Part shown: piece by piece, positions 1-13,900 of the stretch | Numbering within the stretch: the first letter of the stretch is position 1 | How the letters are laid out: each line of letters begins with the position of its first letter | Source of the DNA: Leptobrachium leishanense | Lineage: Eukaryota; Chordata; Amphibia; Anura; Megophryidae | Direction: 5' to 3' | Length of the DNA stretch: 64,000 nucleotides | NCBI GenBank assembly: GCA_009667805.1 | Contig: CM019063.1 | Span: 410,850,626-410,914,625 of the forward strand | The notes under the pieces: model-generated | Told to the model about the DNA's origin: nothing | The model's database searches: none | What the model saw: the letters and a program-made list of their open reading frames with translations, nothing else | Translations under genes and position numbers: made by a program

Positions 1-60
1 TAAATGAACATAAAGTCTCTTGGGGTTTGAAGCATGGAGCGTTACATCAGCTCCATGACA
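1..60. other. Left flank of the 30-bp array
   Basis: Non-repetitive DNA before the tandem array. No gene or signal is seen in it. Confidence 0.5.
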
Positions 61-3000
61 CACAGTATCTGTATTTAGGGGATAGAGGGGCACAGTATCT
101 GTATTTGGGGGCTAGAGGGGCACAGTATCTGTATTTAGAGGAGAGAGGGGCACAGTATCTGTATTTAGGGGAGAGAGGGGCACAGTATCTGTATTTAGGG
201 GGAGAGAGGGGCACAGTATCTGTATTTAGGGGAGAGAGGGGCACAGTATCTGTATTTAGAGGGAGAGAGGGGCACAGTATCTGTATTTAGAGGGAGAGAG
301 GGGCACAGTATCTGTATTTAGAGGGGGAGAGGGGCACAGTATCTGTATTTAGAGGAGAGAGGGGCACAGTATCTGTATTTAGGGGGAGAGAGGGGCACAG
401 TATCTGTATTTAGGGAGAGAGGGGCACAGTATCTGTATTTAGGGGAGAGAGGGGCACAGTATCTGTATTTAGAGGAGAGAGGGGCACAGTATCTGTATTT
501 GGGGGAGAGAGGGGCACAGTATCTGTATTTAGAGGGAGAGAGGGACACAGTATCTGTATTTAGGGGAGAGAGGGGCACAGTATCTGTATTTAGGGGGAGA
601 GAGGGGCACAGTATCTGTATTAGGGGAGAGAGGGGCACAGTAATCTGTATTTAGGGGAGAGAGGGGCACAGTATCTGTATTTGGGGGAGAGAGGGGCACA
701 GTATCTGTATTTAGGGGAGAGAGGGGCACAGTATCTGTATTTAGAGGGGAGAGGGGACAGTATTCTGTATTTAGGGGGGAGAGAGGGGCACAGTATCTGT
801 ATTTAGGAGGAGAGAGGGGCACAGTATCTGTATTTAGAGAGAGAGGGACACGAGTATCTGTATTTAGGGGGAGAGAGGGGCACAGTATCTGTATTTAGGG
901 GGGAGAGAGGGGACAGCTATCTGTATTTAGGGGGGAGAGAGGGCACAGTATCTGTATTTGGGGAGAGAGAGAGGGCACGTATCTGTATTTAGGGAGGAGA
1001 GAGGGGCACAGTATCTGATTATTTAGGGGAGAGAGGGGCACAGTATCTGTATTTAGGAAGAGAGAGGGGCACAGTATCGTATTTAGGGGAGAGAGAGGGG
1101 CACAGTATCTGTATTTAGGGGAGAGAGGGGCACAGTATCTGTATTTAGGAGGAGAGAGGGGCACAGTATCTGTATTTAGGGGAGAGAGGGGCACAGTATC
1201 TGTATTTAGGGGGAGAGAGGGGCACAGTATCTGTATTTAGGGGGAGAGAGGGGCACAGTATCTGTATTTAGGGGAGAGAGGGGCACAGTATCTGTATTTA
1301 GGGGAGAGAGGGGCACAGTATCTGTATTTAGGGGAGAGAGGGCCACAGTATCTGTATTTAGGGGGAGAGAGGGCACAGTATCTGTATTATTTAGGGGGAG
1401 AGAGGGGCACAGTATCTGTATTTAGGGGAGAGAGAGAGAGAGGGGCACAGTACTCTGTATTTAGGGGGAGAGAGGGGGGCACAGTATCTGTATTTAGGGA
1501 GAGAGAGGGGCACAGTATCTGTATTTAGGGGAGAAGGAGGCACAGTATCTGTATTTAGGGGAGAGAGGGGCACAGTATCTGTATTTAGGGAGAGAGGGCA
1601 CAGTATCTGTATTTAGGGGAGAGAGAGGGGCACAGTATCTGTATTTAGGGGAGAGAGAGGGCACAGTATCTGTATTTAGGGGGAGAGAGGGGCACAGTAT
1701 CTGTATTAGGGGAGAGAGGGGCACAGTATCTGTATTTAGGGGGAGAGAGGGGCACAGTATCTGTATTTAGGGGGAGAGAGGGGCACAGTATCTGTATTTA
1801 GGGGAGAGAGGGGCACAGTATCTGTATTTAGGGGGAGAGAGGGGCACAGTATCTGTATTTAGGGGAGAGAGGGGCACAGTATCTGTATTTAGGGGAGAGA
1901 GGGGGCACAGTATCTGTTTTTAGGGAGAGGGGCACAGTATCTGTATTTAGGGGGAGAGAGGGGCACAGTATCTGTATTTAGGGGGAGAGAGGGGCACAGT
2001 ATCTGTATTTAGGGGAGAGAGGGGCACAGTATCTGTATTTAGGGGAGAGAGGGGCACAGTATCTGTATTTTAGGAGAGAGGGGCACAGTATCTGTATTTA
2101 GGGGAGAGGGGGCACAGTATATCTGTATTTAGGGGGAGAGGGGCACAGTATCTGTAATTTAGGGAGAGAGAGGGCACAGTATCTGTATTTTAGGGAGAGG
2201 GGCACAGTATCTGTATTTAGGAGGAGAGAGGGGCACAGTATCTGTATTAGGAGAGAGGGGCACAGTATCTGTATTTAGGAGAGAGGGGCACAGTATATCT
2301 GTATTTAGGGGGGAGAGGGGCACAGTATCTGTATTTAGGAGAGAGGGGCACAGTATCTGTATTTAGGGGGAGAGAGGGGCACAGTATCTGTATTTAGGGG
2401 AGAGAGGGCACAGTATCTGTATTTAGGGAGAGGGGCACAGTATCTGTATTTAGGGAGAGAGGGGCACAGTATCTGTATTTAGGGGAGAGAGGGGCACAGT
2501 ATCTGTATTTAGGGGGAGAGAGGGGCACAGTATCTGTATTTAGGGGGAGAGAGGCACAGTATCTGTATTTAGGGGGAGAGGGGGCACAGTATCTGTATTT
2601 AGGGGAGAGAGGGGCACAGTATCTGTATTTAGGGGGAGAGAGGGGCACAGTATCTGTATTTAGGGGGAGAGAGGGCACAGTATCTGTATTTAGGGGGAGA
2701 GAGGGGCACAGTATCTGTATTTAGGGAGAGAGGGGCACAGTATCTGTATTTAGGGGAGGGGAGAGAGGGGCACAGTATCTGTATTTAGGGGAGAGAGGGC
2801 ACAGTATCTGTATTTAGGGGGAGAGAGGGGCACAGTATCTGTATTTAGGAGGAGAGAGGGGCACAGTATCTGTATTTAGAGGAGAGAGGGGCACAGTATC
2901 TGTATTTAGGGGAGAGAGGGGCACAGTATCTGTATTTAGGGGAGAGAGGGGCACAGTATCTGTATTTAGGGGGAGAGAGGGGCACAGTATCTGTATTTAG

Positions 3001-4740
3001 GGGAGAGAGGGGCACAGTATCTGTATTTAGGGGAGAGAGGGGCACAGTATCTGTATTTAGGGAGAGAGGCACAGGCCACAGTATCTGTATTTAGGGGGAG
3101 AGAGGGGCACAGTATCTGTATTTAGGGGGAGAGGGGGCACAGTATCTGTATTTAGGGGAGAGAGGGGCACAGTATCTGTATTTGGGGGGAGAGAGGGGCA
3201 CAGTATCTGTATTTAGGGGAGAGAGAGGGGCACAGTATCTGTATTTAGGGGAGAGAGGGCACAGTATCTGTATTTAGGGGAGAGAGGGGCACAGTATCTG
3301 TATTTAGGGGAGAGAGGGCACAGTATCTGTATTTAGGGGAGAGAGGGGCACAGTATCTGTATTTAGGGGAGAGAGGGCACTGTATCTGTATTTAGGGGAG
3401 AGGGGGCACAGTATCTGTATTTAGAGAGGAGAGAGGGGCACAGTATCTGTATTTAGGGGAGGAGAGAGGGGCACAGTATCTGTATTTAGGGGAGAGAGGG
3501 CACAGTATCTGTATTTAGGAGGAGAGAGGGGCACAGTATCTGTATTTAGGGGGAGAGAGGGGCACAGTATCTGTATTTAGGGGAGAGAGAGGGGCACAGT
3601 ATCTGTATTTAGGGGAGAGAGGGCACAGTATCTGTATTTTAGGGGAGAGAGGGGCACAGTATCCTGTATTTGGGGAGAGAGGGGCACAGTATCTGTATTT
3701 AGGGGAGAGAGGGGCACAGTATCTGTATTTAGGGGAGAGGGGCACAGTATCTGTATTTAGGGGGAGAGAGGGGCACAGTATCTGTATTTAGGGGAGAGAG
3801 GGGCACAGTATCTGTATTTAGGGGAGAGAGGGGCACAGTATCTGTATTTAGGGGAGAGAGGGGCACAGTATCTGTATTTAGGGGGGAGAGAGGGCACAGT
3901 ATCTGTATTTAGAGAGAGGGGCCACAGTATCTGTATTTAGGGGAGAGAGGGCACAGTATCTGTATTTAGGGAGAGAGGGGCACAGTATCTGTATTTAGGG
4001 GGAGAGAGGGGCACAGTATCTGTATTTAGGGGAGAGAGAGGGGCACAGTATCTGTATTTAGGGAGAGAGGGGCACAGTATCTGTATTTAGGGGGAGAGAG
4101 GGGCACAGTATCTGTATTTAGGGAGAGAGGGGCACAGTATCTGTATTTGGGGGGAGAGAGGGGCACAGTATCTGTATTTAGGGGAGAGAGGGCCACAGTA
4201 TCTGTATTTAGGGGAGAGAGGGGCACAGTATCTGTATTTAGGGGAGAGAGGGGCACAGTATCTGTATTTAGGGGAGAGAGGGGCACAGTATCTGTATTTA
4301 GGGGAGAGAGGGGCACAGTATCTGTATTTAGGGGAGAGAGGGGCACAGTATCTGTATTTAGGAGAGAGGGGCACAGTATCTGTATTTAGGGGGAGAGAGG
4401 GGCACAGTATCTGTATTTAGGGGAGAGGGGGCACAGTATCTGTATTTAGGGGAGAGAGGGGCACAGTATCTGTATTTAAGGGAGAGAGGGGCACAGTATC
4501 TGTTATTTAGGAGGAGAGAGGCACAGTATCTGTATTTAGGGGGAGAGGGGGCACAGTATCTGTATTTAGGGGAGAGAGGGCACAGTATCTGTATTTAGGG
4601 GAGAGAGGGGCACAGTATCTGTATTTAGGGGAGAGAGGGGCACAGTATCTGTATTAGGGGGAGAGAGGGGCACAGTATCTGTATTTAGGGGAGAGAGGGG
4701 CACAGTATCTGTATTTGGGGAAAGATGGCAGCACAGTGTC
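61..4740. repeat. 30-bp G-rich minisatellite/satellite block, about 160 units
   Basis: The unit is CACAGTATCTGTATTTA followed by a purine run of the type GGGGAGAGAGGGG. The commonest period is 30 bp (six exact units in a row near 4200-4350) and variants run from about 27 to 34 bp through gain or loss of G or GA. The + strand is strongly purine-rich, with GGGG tracts in nearly every unit, so it could form G-quadruplex or triplex DNA. The last units decay (4700-4760) directly into the SETD7 promoter region. The open frames through the block, mostly on the - strand, are translations of the repeat and not genes. The block has no transposon-like ends. Confidence 0.97.
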
Positions 4741-4912
4741 TGTATTTAGACGGGGAGGGCATAGCAGGAGACAGTATCAGCGTGTGAGGAGGAGAGGAGC
4801 AGCCCCTGGCAGGCTGGGCAGACACTGATCGCATAACCCCGCCGGCAGGGGGCGGGAGCTGGGAGTTATAACACGCCCAATAACTTGCTGCTTGACAATC
4901 GCGGAGGAAGCC
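4741..4912 (+). promoter_or_regulatory. SETD7 core promoter and 5' UTR region
   Basis: This is a short GC-rich stretch between the decayed end of the satellite block and the SETD7 start codon. It has an Sp1-type GGGGGCGGGA at about 4849-4858 and no TATA box at a clear spacing, as expected for a housekeeping-type promoter. The transcription start cannot be fixed from sequence. Because only about 170 bp of unique DNA lie between array and ATG, the array is likely to be upstream promoter-proximal chromatin. Confidence 0.55.
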
Positions 4913-4952
4913 ATGGACAGTGATGATGAAAACGTGGAGGAGACGGTGGAAG
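4913..4952 (+). CDS. SETD7: SETD7 coding exon 1
   Basis: Residues 1-13 plus one base. The acidic N-terminus begins [10 protein letters not shown] in a good start context (GCCATGG), followed by donor G|GTGGGT. Confidence 0.95.
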
Positions 4953-7900
4953 GTGGGTTCTTTGTGTCTGTCTTGGTTTTTTAGCTCTCCATTAATGAGT
5001 GAGCAGAGCTAGGGCCCCGAGCAGCACACAGGAGAGCCTGGGACCCCTGGATGGAGCCGGCAGACTGGCAGGGTCTGCACACAGGGACCCCCGATCCTTC
5101 ATACAGGGCCCGGGTTTAGTGTGTGACCCCATGAAACGAGCAGATCACCAGCCGGGATTCAGCCCATAGAAGGCAATGGGAGCACGTGACTGGGCACATG
5201 GGGGGCTGTACTATGTGGGGGGGGGATTTAGTTTGTAGTGTACCAAGATCACCCAAAGTAGACACCATGTGCTGACACCAGTGCACACAGGGAACACCAT
5301 GTGCTGACACTAGCCTAGTTGTGAACTTGATGTGCTGCCATGGTCTGCTGTGCTGGTCCTGGTGCATAGAGTGGATTATGTGGATATAGGGTTGCCAGAT
5401 TGGCCATGTTTTCCTGGAGGCATAATTTATTCACACTGCTGGACAGTGCATGAAAAATGCCACCCTGCAGCATGTATAATCCATAGGCTGCAGGTAAGGA
5501 ATCCATGGTGATCTGCCTTGATTTTCTACTTGCAGCCTATGGTTTATACATGTTGCAGGGCAGCACTTTTCCCTTTGCTCCCCTCTGCATGAAATAGTAA
5601 TATGTGGCCGATCTGGTGACCCATGTGGATTCCCTGTGCCATCTCCGCAACTGCTGCACCCTGTGAGTGCTCGGAATAGATGCCACATGTTGCGTGAGGT
5701 TGTGGTCCTGGGAGGACGCCATGTGCTGTGTTTGGCCGCAGACCCGTATCCTGTTGCCTACATCAGTCCTTACAGGGTCAGGTTCTCCAGGGAAATACTG
5801 CCCATTTATCTTTCTTTCTGCCTTGAGCGCTTGCAGTGATCTAACATTATCACGATGTGCTTTGTCACCACACCGTGCCCGCGCCTCACCATACTCAGGA
5901 TCTCACAGGGTCACAAGGTCCTGCTGGTCCAAGTGAACCAAAAATAAATGTGAACAGAAAAGCAGGAAATACAGTTTGCTGTCAAAATGCGCGATGCAAC
6001 AAAGATTCCTTCCCCCTGAAGTTTGCCTTTTATCTGGTGCAGCAGCAGCGAGCGATGACTTTAATTGTGATGAGGTGATTTAACACTTTTTTTTTCTTCT
6101 CTTTAAATAACAAGGCATGCATTCCCTCTCATCCGCTGTTTGTGCGCACAAGCCCTGACAATAAAAATGCCAAAACAGAAGTGAATGCTTGGTAGCCAGC
6201 ACACCGCTATATGGGATTTTAAATGATCAGCGCTTCTGACATTCGAGGGTTCATCCCACCATGACCATATGTATTGGGGAAGCGTGGGCTCCCCTTTTAT
6301 TGGTGGAAAGTTCACTGCAGAGCTAAGTATCCAGAGAGGTGACAGGATCAACCTTACAACCTCAGTGATCCAGAGTATGGTGTCCACAGCTTTATACCTT
6401 TTTAATATGAATCGTGTTTATATTTCCAAATACTGTATTCACATTTTATATATGTAACGGCAAAGCCCCAGACACCGACGCTTCACCAAGTACTACGCTG
6501 TGGCTTACAGCCAGAATTGCCCGGTCCATCCAGTTTCCTTTGACAAGTGTGTCACATATTGATGGATGTAGCAAATGAAAGTAAATGTATTTCCCAAACT
6601 TCTGGAGAGCTTAAAGCAAGTGATGCAGGTCTTTTAAACGGCTGTCAAACATGCAACATTTTCATTGCGTTACATAAAATACGATTACAAACTGATGGGT
6701 TGGTATAGCAGACTCGCCACGTATTGGCAAATCTAAACCAAACCGATACAAATAGAAGAATCTACAAAAATTCTTCACGTTGAAACAAGCATTTTCCTAA
6801 TTGACAGCCATTATTAATTTCCTAAGAGCAGACTCTGTGACCTCTCTCATCCCATCTGAGGCTGGGGTCAGACGAACGCAGTGTGAACGTGCGTTTAGCC
6901 GCACTTTAAGACGGCCGTTGTAGCAGCAAATGACGTCCAACGAAGTACGGCCGCACGAACGTTCGGCTGCGCAACGCAAGCGGCAAACGAACGCATTTTT
7001 GCAAGAACGTCGAACCGCTAGTACTGACGTACAGAGTGCGCTTCGTCCGCTAGCGGCGTGTGTGCGTGATTAGGAGACGTCAGACGCTGCTAATGTCCGG
7101 CCAACATAACGTCCAGACACCCAAAGTTTCCTCGTTTGGAGCTGTAAAAAGTCACGGCCGTAATTGCGCATCGTATGACCGCTATCGTGTCTTCCGTGAA
7201 ACAATGCGTTCGGACACATCAACGCACTTTTTGACGGTAGACGTGAAAAATGCGATTGTCTGACCCTAGCCTGAGAGTATACACTTTAGTTATTAGTGAA
7301 GTCACCATGCCACAAATTACAATAAACTGACGCTGAGTTATGTCTGAAATTATGTCTCGCATAGGAGTGCACAGCAGAAGCAGGAGTTGTCACAGGAACG
7401 TAGCTGGTAAGCCTGGCATATGGGTTTAGGTGAGGGCCTGGATATTACAAAGTGAATATGCTGCTGAAGTTGCAAACACCATTGAAAATTGCTGTTGTTA
7501 CAATGGCAACAAACACTAGTGTTTCACAAAAGAAAAATCCCAACACCTACTGGAGAAGCTCCACATCTCCCAATTTCTGAACTGGCCCCTGGCAGCACCT
7601 GTTCAAACAAGTGACATCTGGGGCAGTGACACAGACCGAGACCCTGACAGATGTACAGAGACACATGTCTATTCAAAGAAAGGTTAAAATCAAGAGAACT
7701 GGCAGGGGAAGAGAACAATCTAGACCAAATAGCCGATTTGGAAAGTGAGATAAATGGGAGAATTTTTCTGGTTCGGCTACTTTGACCTAGAATATTCACT
7801 TCTCCAGTCATTCTTCTGCGTTTCACTTTCTTTGAATAGACCTGACAGTCTGTGTCAACGAGTCTGGGCATGTGTTTCTCTGCCTTCGTCTGTGTAGGAA

Positions 7901-10900
7901 GAAAGCGCTGGCTTGTTGATGACAAGAAGAGACATTGCGCATGTCAACTGCTGTGAACTAACTGGTGACCTGGTACACTGCCAAGATAAGGAGCAAGCAC
8001 CTGGCTCACGTGACGTGCAGTAGTGCAGATTTTTTTATTATGGTATCAAAAAACGGTAACATTTAGGCCCTGGGTGGGTTTTCATCAAGCTTGGAAAAAA
8101 GCCCATCTAGTGCTGAAACGTTGCTGTTGGTGATTCCACAATAACCTCTGCACTACTTGACATCATGAGCGTCGACTCCTTGTTCCATCACGGACACAGG
8201 CAGAGGCACATGCACAATACACTGATATAGACACGGAAAGAGCGACTGGTGCAGACATGATCCCACATACTATAAGTTATTGCCTCCATCTGACATTACA
8301 CTCTGAGGGATTCCCAGGCCACATGCAGGTATGGAGGTGGGGGCACATCAAGGCTCATTTTAAGAGCTGAAGTCCTGCTAGTCATTCCAGAGTGTGGTCC
8401 TGGAAGAGCGATACACCTCTTCTGTCATCCGAAGATATTTTCAGCAGACACGCTGTGAACTCTGTCGCGTCCCTAGCACCCCTACTAAAACGATGGGAAA
8501 AATAAATCACTCCACATTCTACGTACATCTACTCCATATTATTAATCTTGGATTACAGATGTGGTACATCACCCTTACAGGAAATCATGATGTGTGTGCC
8601 AGCGAGACCCATAGGGGGCATGCAAGGTGAATTGGCACAGAGACCGGCACCCCCATGCCTCCTGTGCTTTATTAAAACTCTGACCCTGACCATCTGACAA
8701 ATCGGATAGCCACGGGTTTCGAGAATTTTACTTCTTGCTTCAGAAATCCTGCAATTACTCTGCATACATCTATACGAAAAAATTACGGTAAATTAACCTG
8801 GCCGGGCTCCGAAACACAACATGAAATTGTGAAGGTCTGCGCTAGGTGTAGGCAATTTGTAAACAAGTTCTACAAGTGATATATTGTTAAAACACTGATT
8901 TTTTTCATTCTGGCATAGTGCTTTGAACAAGTTGACATTCAGTGACATATATGAGAAATGGCAGTAAGCGATTTTATTTTGCAGTTCATCTGCTGGAGGG
9001 GTAATGGACATCCAAGCGAATTTTAATACATTGGTAAACTATGGTAATATTTACTTATTTTCTACCTACAAGATGCTAATCCTATTTATTCAGCAGCTTT
9101 CAGGATACTGCAGACTCTACTGGTCCTTGTTCACAGTAGGGGGTGGAGATTTCTGCTGTTCTGTGTAAGGGACAGGATTTATATCAGGTTACAGTGTATG
9201 AGACAGGACGACAGAAAGCTCCGCTGTGAAACACATTCATCCACTTCTTTTTCAGCCAAAACGTATATAGCATTATTATTTAGAAAGTTGTTTTAACAAA
9301 TTGGGTAGATATAGATTTGGGGTGCATAGGAACAATACTAGAATATCCCATTAACTCTATTTCCCATGATGATACATCCTTCAATTCATTACATAAATGG
9401 GGCTCTATTCCATAGTGGGTGCTAACATGGAGATGTTAACGGGGAAAATGTGCACCCATAGCATCCCCATGTTACTGTGATATTCCGGGGCAGGTGCTAC
9501 ATCGTCACCTTGCCTCGGAACGCAGCACTAACTGCTGGGATACTTGTGCTAGCGCTTCCATGCCGCCATGAGTATCCCCTCCTGGAGTCTATAGGACTCC
9601 ATGGAGGGTTGTGCTTTCCGGGCAGGAAGCCCTGTGGAGTTATCGCTGATGGAGACTATTTGTTCTCGGTCTCTCACTGCTTGTGGGCCAGAAGAAGCAG
9701 CCTATCAAGCCACGTTCTCGCCGCAGGATGAGAGTGGAGTATCGTATTTATTTAGTAAATTATCGTTTTAAAGGGTGCTACATGATAATGCAAAATGCTG
9801 TAGCGCCAACTTTTTGAAGGTACTACCTTTTGGTTATCTGCATCCTGACGGTAATTGGCGCTAGCACTAACTTATTTAACACCTTACTTATGGAAACGCT
9901 AATATAGGTTTGCATTCCCATGTTAAGTATAGGATGCGCAAAGTACAGTAAGGTCTCGGAAGCTAGCGCTAAAAAAGATGTGCTAACAGGGGTAGTGTCA
10001 GAAATGTAATATGGAGGACATGCGTTAAACACACTTCTGGTGTTAACACTTACATATTCAGTACAGATGCACCGATACCGATACTAGTATCAGTATCAGT
10101 GCCGATACCAGGACCTGCAGAAGTACTTGGTACTCGTGCAGAGGCCCCTGATACCAAAACCGATACCGAAAGCCAGCAATGGCTGGCTTGCCGGCCGGTT
10201 TCCTTGGGGCAGTGTTCAGCTTCTCCGGCGTCTTCTTCATTCGAGTGGCCGCCGGCAAAGAGTTGTAGCCTGGCCGCTCATTGGGATCCACCAGCCGCGA
10301 TCTTGTGAGCTCGTGCAATTCACGAGATTGCTTGAACTCCGGGATCTCGTGAGACCGCGGCTGTGCGTGGATCCCAACGAGCGGCCGGGCTACAACTCTT
10401 TGCCGGTGGCCACTCGAAGGAAGAAGACGCCGGTGGAGCCTGGCAGCGTGGGAGGGTGAACGGGGGCAATATGTGAGCTGGGGGCAATGTATGAGAGCTG
10501 GGGGCATATATGTGTGAGCTGGGGCATTTTATATGAGGTCTGTTCCTACTGGAAAGCGGTCACATGACTTTAAATAAAAGTATCGGTACTCGGTATCGGT
10601 GAGTACTTTTAAAAAGTATTGGTACTTGTACTCGGTCTTAAAAAAAAATGGTATCTGTGCATCCCTAATATCAAGGCGTTAACATTAGCACCATCTATAG
10701 GATAGTGCCCTTGATGTTTTGAGCCTGTGAAATATTTTCTTTCATTTAAAGACATTGATTCTTTAATCAGCGGATGTATGCACAAGACACTGTAAGCATT
10801 GATGGGGATTCATGTTGCAAGCAGGGGCGTCTGTTACTTGAACACGTGATGTTTTGCGTCTTGCCCAGACAAATTGTGCAGCTTTAGAAATAATCTCCTT

Positions 10901-13900
10901 TACTGGTAGACAACTACTATGCTGTGACAGCAGAGTAACAAAAGAGAAGATTAGAGGGATGAGGGATCTCCACATGCAAGGATGTATTCTTGCAGAGGCC
11001 AACTAGGCTTGTGCCTATGACAGCAGATTTAGAAACATAGAAAATGTCGGCAGATAAGAACCTTTTCGGCCCATCTAGTCTGCCCAATTACATGGATACT
11101 TTACCTGGATTTATCTTTTGTTTAGGATAGCCTTATGCCTATCCCATGCTTGCTTAAATTCAATTACTGTTTTAGCCTCTACCACTTCTACTGGAAGACT
11201 GTTCCATGTATCCACCACCCGCTCAGTAAAATAATGCTTCCTGATGTTACTTTTAAACCTTTGCCCCTCTAATCTAAGACTATGTCCTCTTGTTTTGCTA
11301 CTTTGTTTCCTTTTAAATATACTCCCTTCCTCTACCTTGTGGATTCCCTTTACGTATTTAAATGTTTCTATCATATCTCCTCTGTCTCGTCTTTTTTCCA
11401 AGCTGTACATGTTAAGATCATTAAGCCTTTCCTGGTAACTTTTCTTCTTCATTTGAGAGGGGGGGGGGCAGTATATATTTTTATTTATAGGATAGTTAGA
11501 TGGAGAAACGGGGGGTGGGGACTGATTCCCTCCTTTTTGTTTCTTAATGTCTTGGTTTTAAAGGTATGCGGGTATGTAACAGAGCAAGCTGCAAAGCAAT
11601 AACCTCCCAAAAAGGAGTCAAACATATGTAACTGTTGTTAGAAATCACTTGTGATTTTACTTTTGTTCTAATGTTACATTTTTAGTTACATAACTGAGCA
11701 ACAGGTTAAGAATATTTGTCTCCATGTCCTGTTTTTTAGGGGAGGGGAAAGTAACATGCTTAAAGGGACACTCTAACAAAAAATCACCCCCCCCCCCGTT
11801 TTTTAATCCTAACCTATCCCTATTCCCTTAATAGTTATTTTTTGTTTTTGTGTTTTTAACTGTAATACTTACCCTAAAATCCTCTTGTTTCCAGCGCTGT
11901 TTTTTGTTTTTTTTATACTCCCCTCCCTCCTCTTCCGCTCTCGTCCTTGTTTTTTCTTCTTGCCTTCTGGTTTACGTGAGAAGCGCGCATGCGCGCCTCT
12001 CACGTAAGCCAGCCAATCGGCAGGCTTCCTCCCGGCTCCCTCTGAGGATTAATGTTGAGCGCAAGAGGATGAGCGCAACACTAACCCTCAGAGGGAGCCG
12101 CCAGATTCTGCGGTGAGTTGGAGACGTCCTCGCGCTGAAAGCGCGATGACGTCTCCTACTCGGCAGAAGCGGGAAATATGAATCCTGCTCTGCTGACAGC
12201 TGGGAGGGCGGAGTAAAGTTCTCTGCCTCTCTCAGCTGTTTTCAGCATTTACAGCTGAACTGCTGAGGGGAGGGAGGGGAGACAGAGGGCGGCATACTCT
12301 GAGCATCATGACCACCTAAAATAGCTTAGGTGGTCATGTTGCCTAGAGTGTCCCTTTAAATATGCCTCTGTGCACAGTATGTGCTGAGATTGACAGTTTT
12401 TATTGTAAGAAATTATTATGGTTTATTTTGGACCACTTTAATCTAGCGGAAATGCTCAATGTTATTTGTCATGGATATTAAGCTGGGCAAGTTAAATAAC
12501 TGAGCTTTTTAGGATTTATTTATTTTATTTATAATGTTTTTTACCAGGAAGGATACATTGAGATTTCTCTCGTTTTCAAGTATGTCCTGGGTTCAAGAAC
12601 ATTGAAGTGTTACAGAAATACAAAGTAATAAAATGCAAGATATTAAAAAACAACACAAATATACAGATTATGGATTAACAGAAAATAAATATATTCACTA
12701 TGTTACATGTTTACAGGTGCATTCTGTATTGAGGTATGTTAATAGGGAGCACTTAAGTGACTTTAGACTGGGGGAAGATTTGATGGCGTCTGGGAGGTTA
12801 TTCCATAATTGTGGTGCTCTGTAGGCAAATGAGGATCGAGCCACTGTCTTTTTTTATTGTGGTATTGCAAGTAAGGTGCTGGTCCTGGATCGGAGGTTAT
12901 AGGATGAGGGAACTGCTGGGGGAAGCAGCCTATTCAGGTAGGGTGGTAGCTTCCCAGAAAAGCTCTTAAACCCCAAGTTGGAAAGGTGAAGAGTGCGTCT
13001 AGATTCCAGCGACGGCCAGTTTAGCTCTTTTAACACGTCACAATGGTGGGTCATGTAGTTACATTGTAGAACTCATTCTGACGCTTTGTGCTACAATGTA
13101 GTAAGTTTCTTGAGGTGCGTTTGCGGGGCAGCTGCATACACTACATCTCCATATTCAAAAGCTGGCATAAGCATTTGTTGTACAATCTGCTTTCTTACCG
13201 TGGGGCTCAGCCAGGATTTGTTTCTGTACAGGGCACAGGGCTGGCCCGTCCATGGAGCGGGGTGGAGCAGCCGCTCCAGGCAGCACTTTCTTAGGGGCAG
13301 CATTTTGCTGCTCTTTCAAAGGCCACCAGCCCGGACACGGCTGCATGACAGTGTTCCGTTGAAAACCAATCTGCGCCTGTCCCTCTGGCATGTGACTGCC
13401 CCTTTCAGCGGGCCGGCGCCCACCCCTTTCAGCAGGCATGGAGGCCGTCAGCTTAAGGTTTACCAGTGATGCAGCCTGGCTGTGGTCTCTCCTGCAGCGC
13501 AGTGCGCCTGTGAGATGGAACGAGGTGATTTAGAGCCTGTCACGTGACACGCGTGGCAGGGCTCTGATGGCGTAGGCAAGCGCGTGCCTTTAAGTGAATC
13601 CCGGGGAACCATGAGGCTGCTGAGGAGGTAGGCCTGGCTTGATTTCATACAGGAGACTCTGTGCCCCCCCCATGTGTGTTATGGGGGTTCCCCTCCCGCC
13701 CTTCCTTCCACACAGGGACATGTTGCTGCCCCTATAATGCACTGCCAGCTCCTCTGTCCTGGTTATGGGAAGGCCTGGATGGGCACCCTATCCTAGAGTC
13801 CTGAGGGAGCTGCCGATTGAGGACTGCACGGGGCCCAGATTGAAGACAATATGCAGCTCCCTTACAGCCTGCACAGCATGATGGGAGCTGTAGTTAGTTG

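Noticed and set aside
47..4389. Many - strand frames with PLSPKYRYCA and LNTDTVPLSP repeats
   Set aside because: Frames of the 30-bp satellite. The 30-bp period is a multiple of three, so stops are simply absent in some frames.
10058..10507. 149-codon - frame and 110-codon + frame
   Set aside because: Mirror images created by the palindromic core of the hAT-type element.
11111..11452. 113-codon - frame as a host gene
   Set aside because: It is the C-terminal part of a CR1-like LINE ORF and recurs almost unchanged at 56301-56545.
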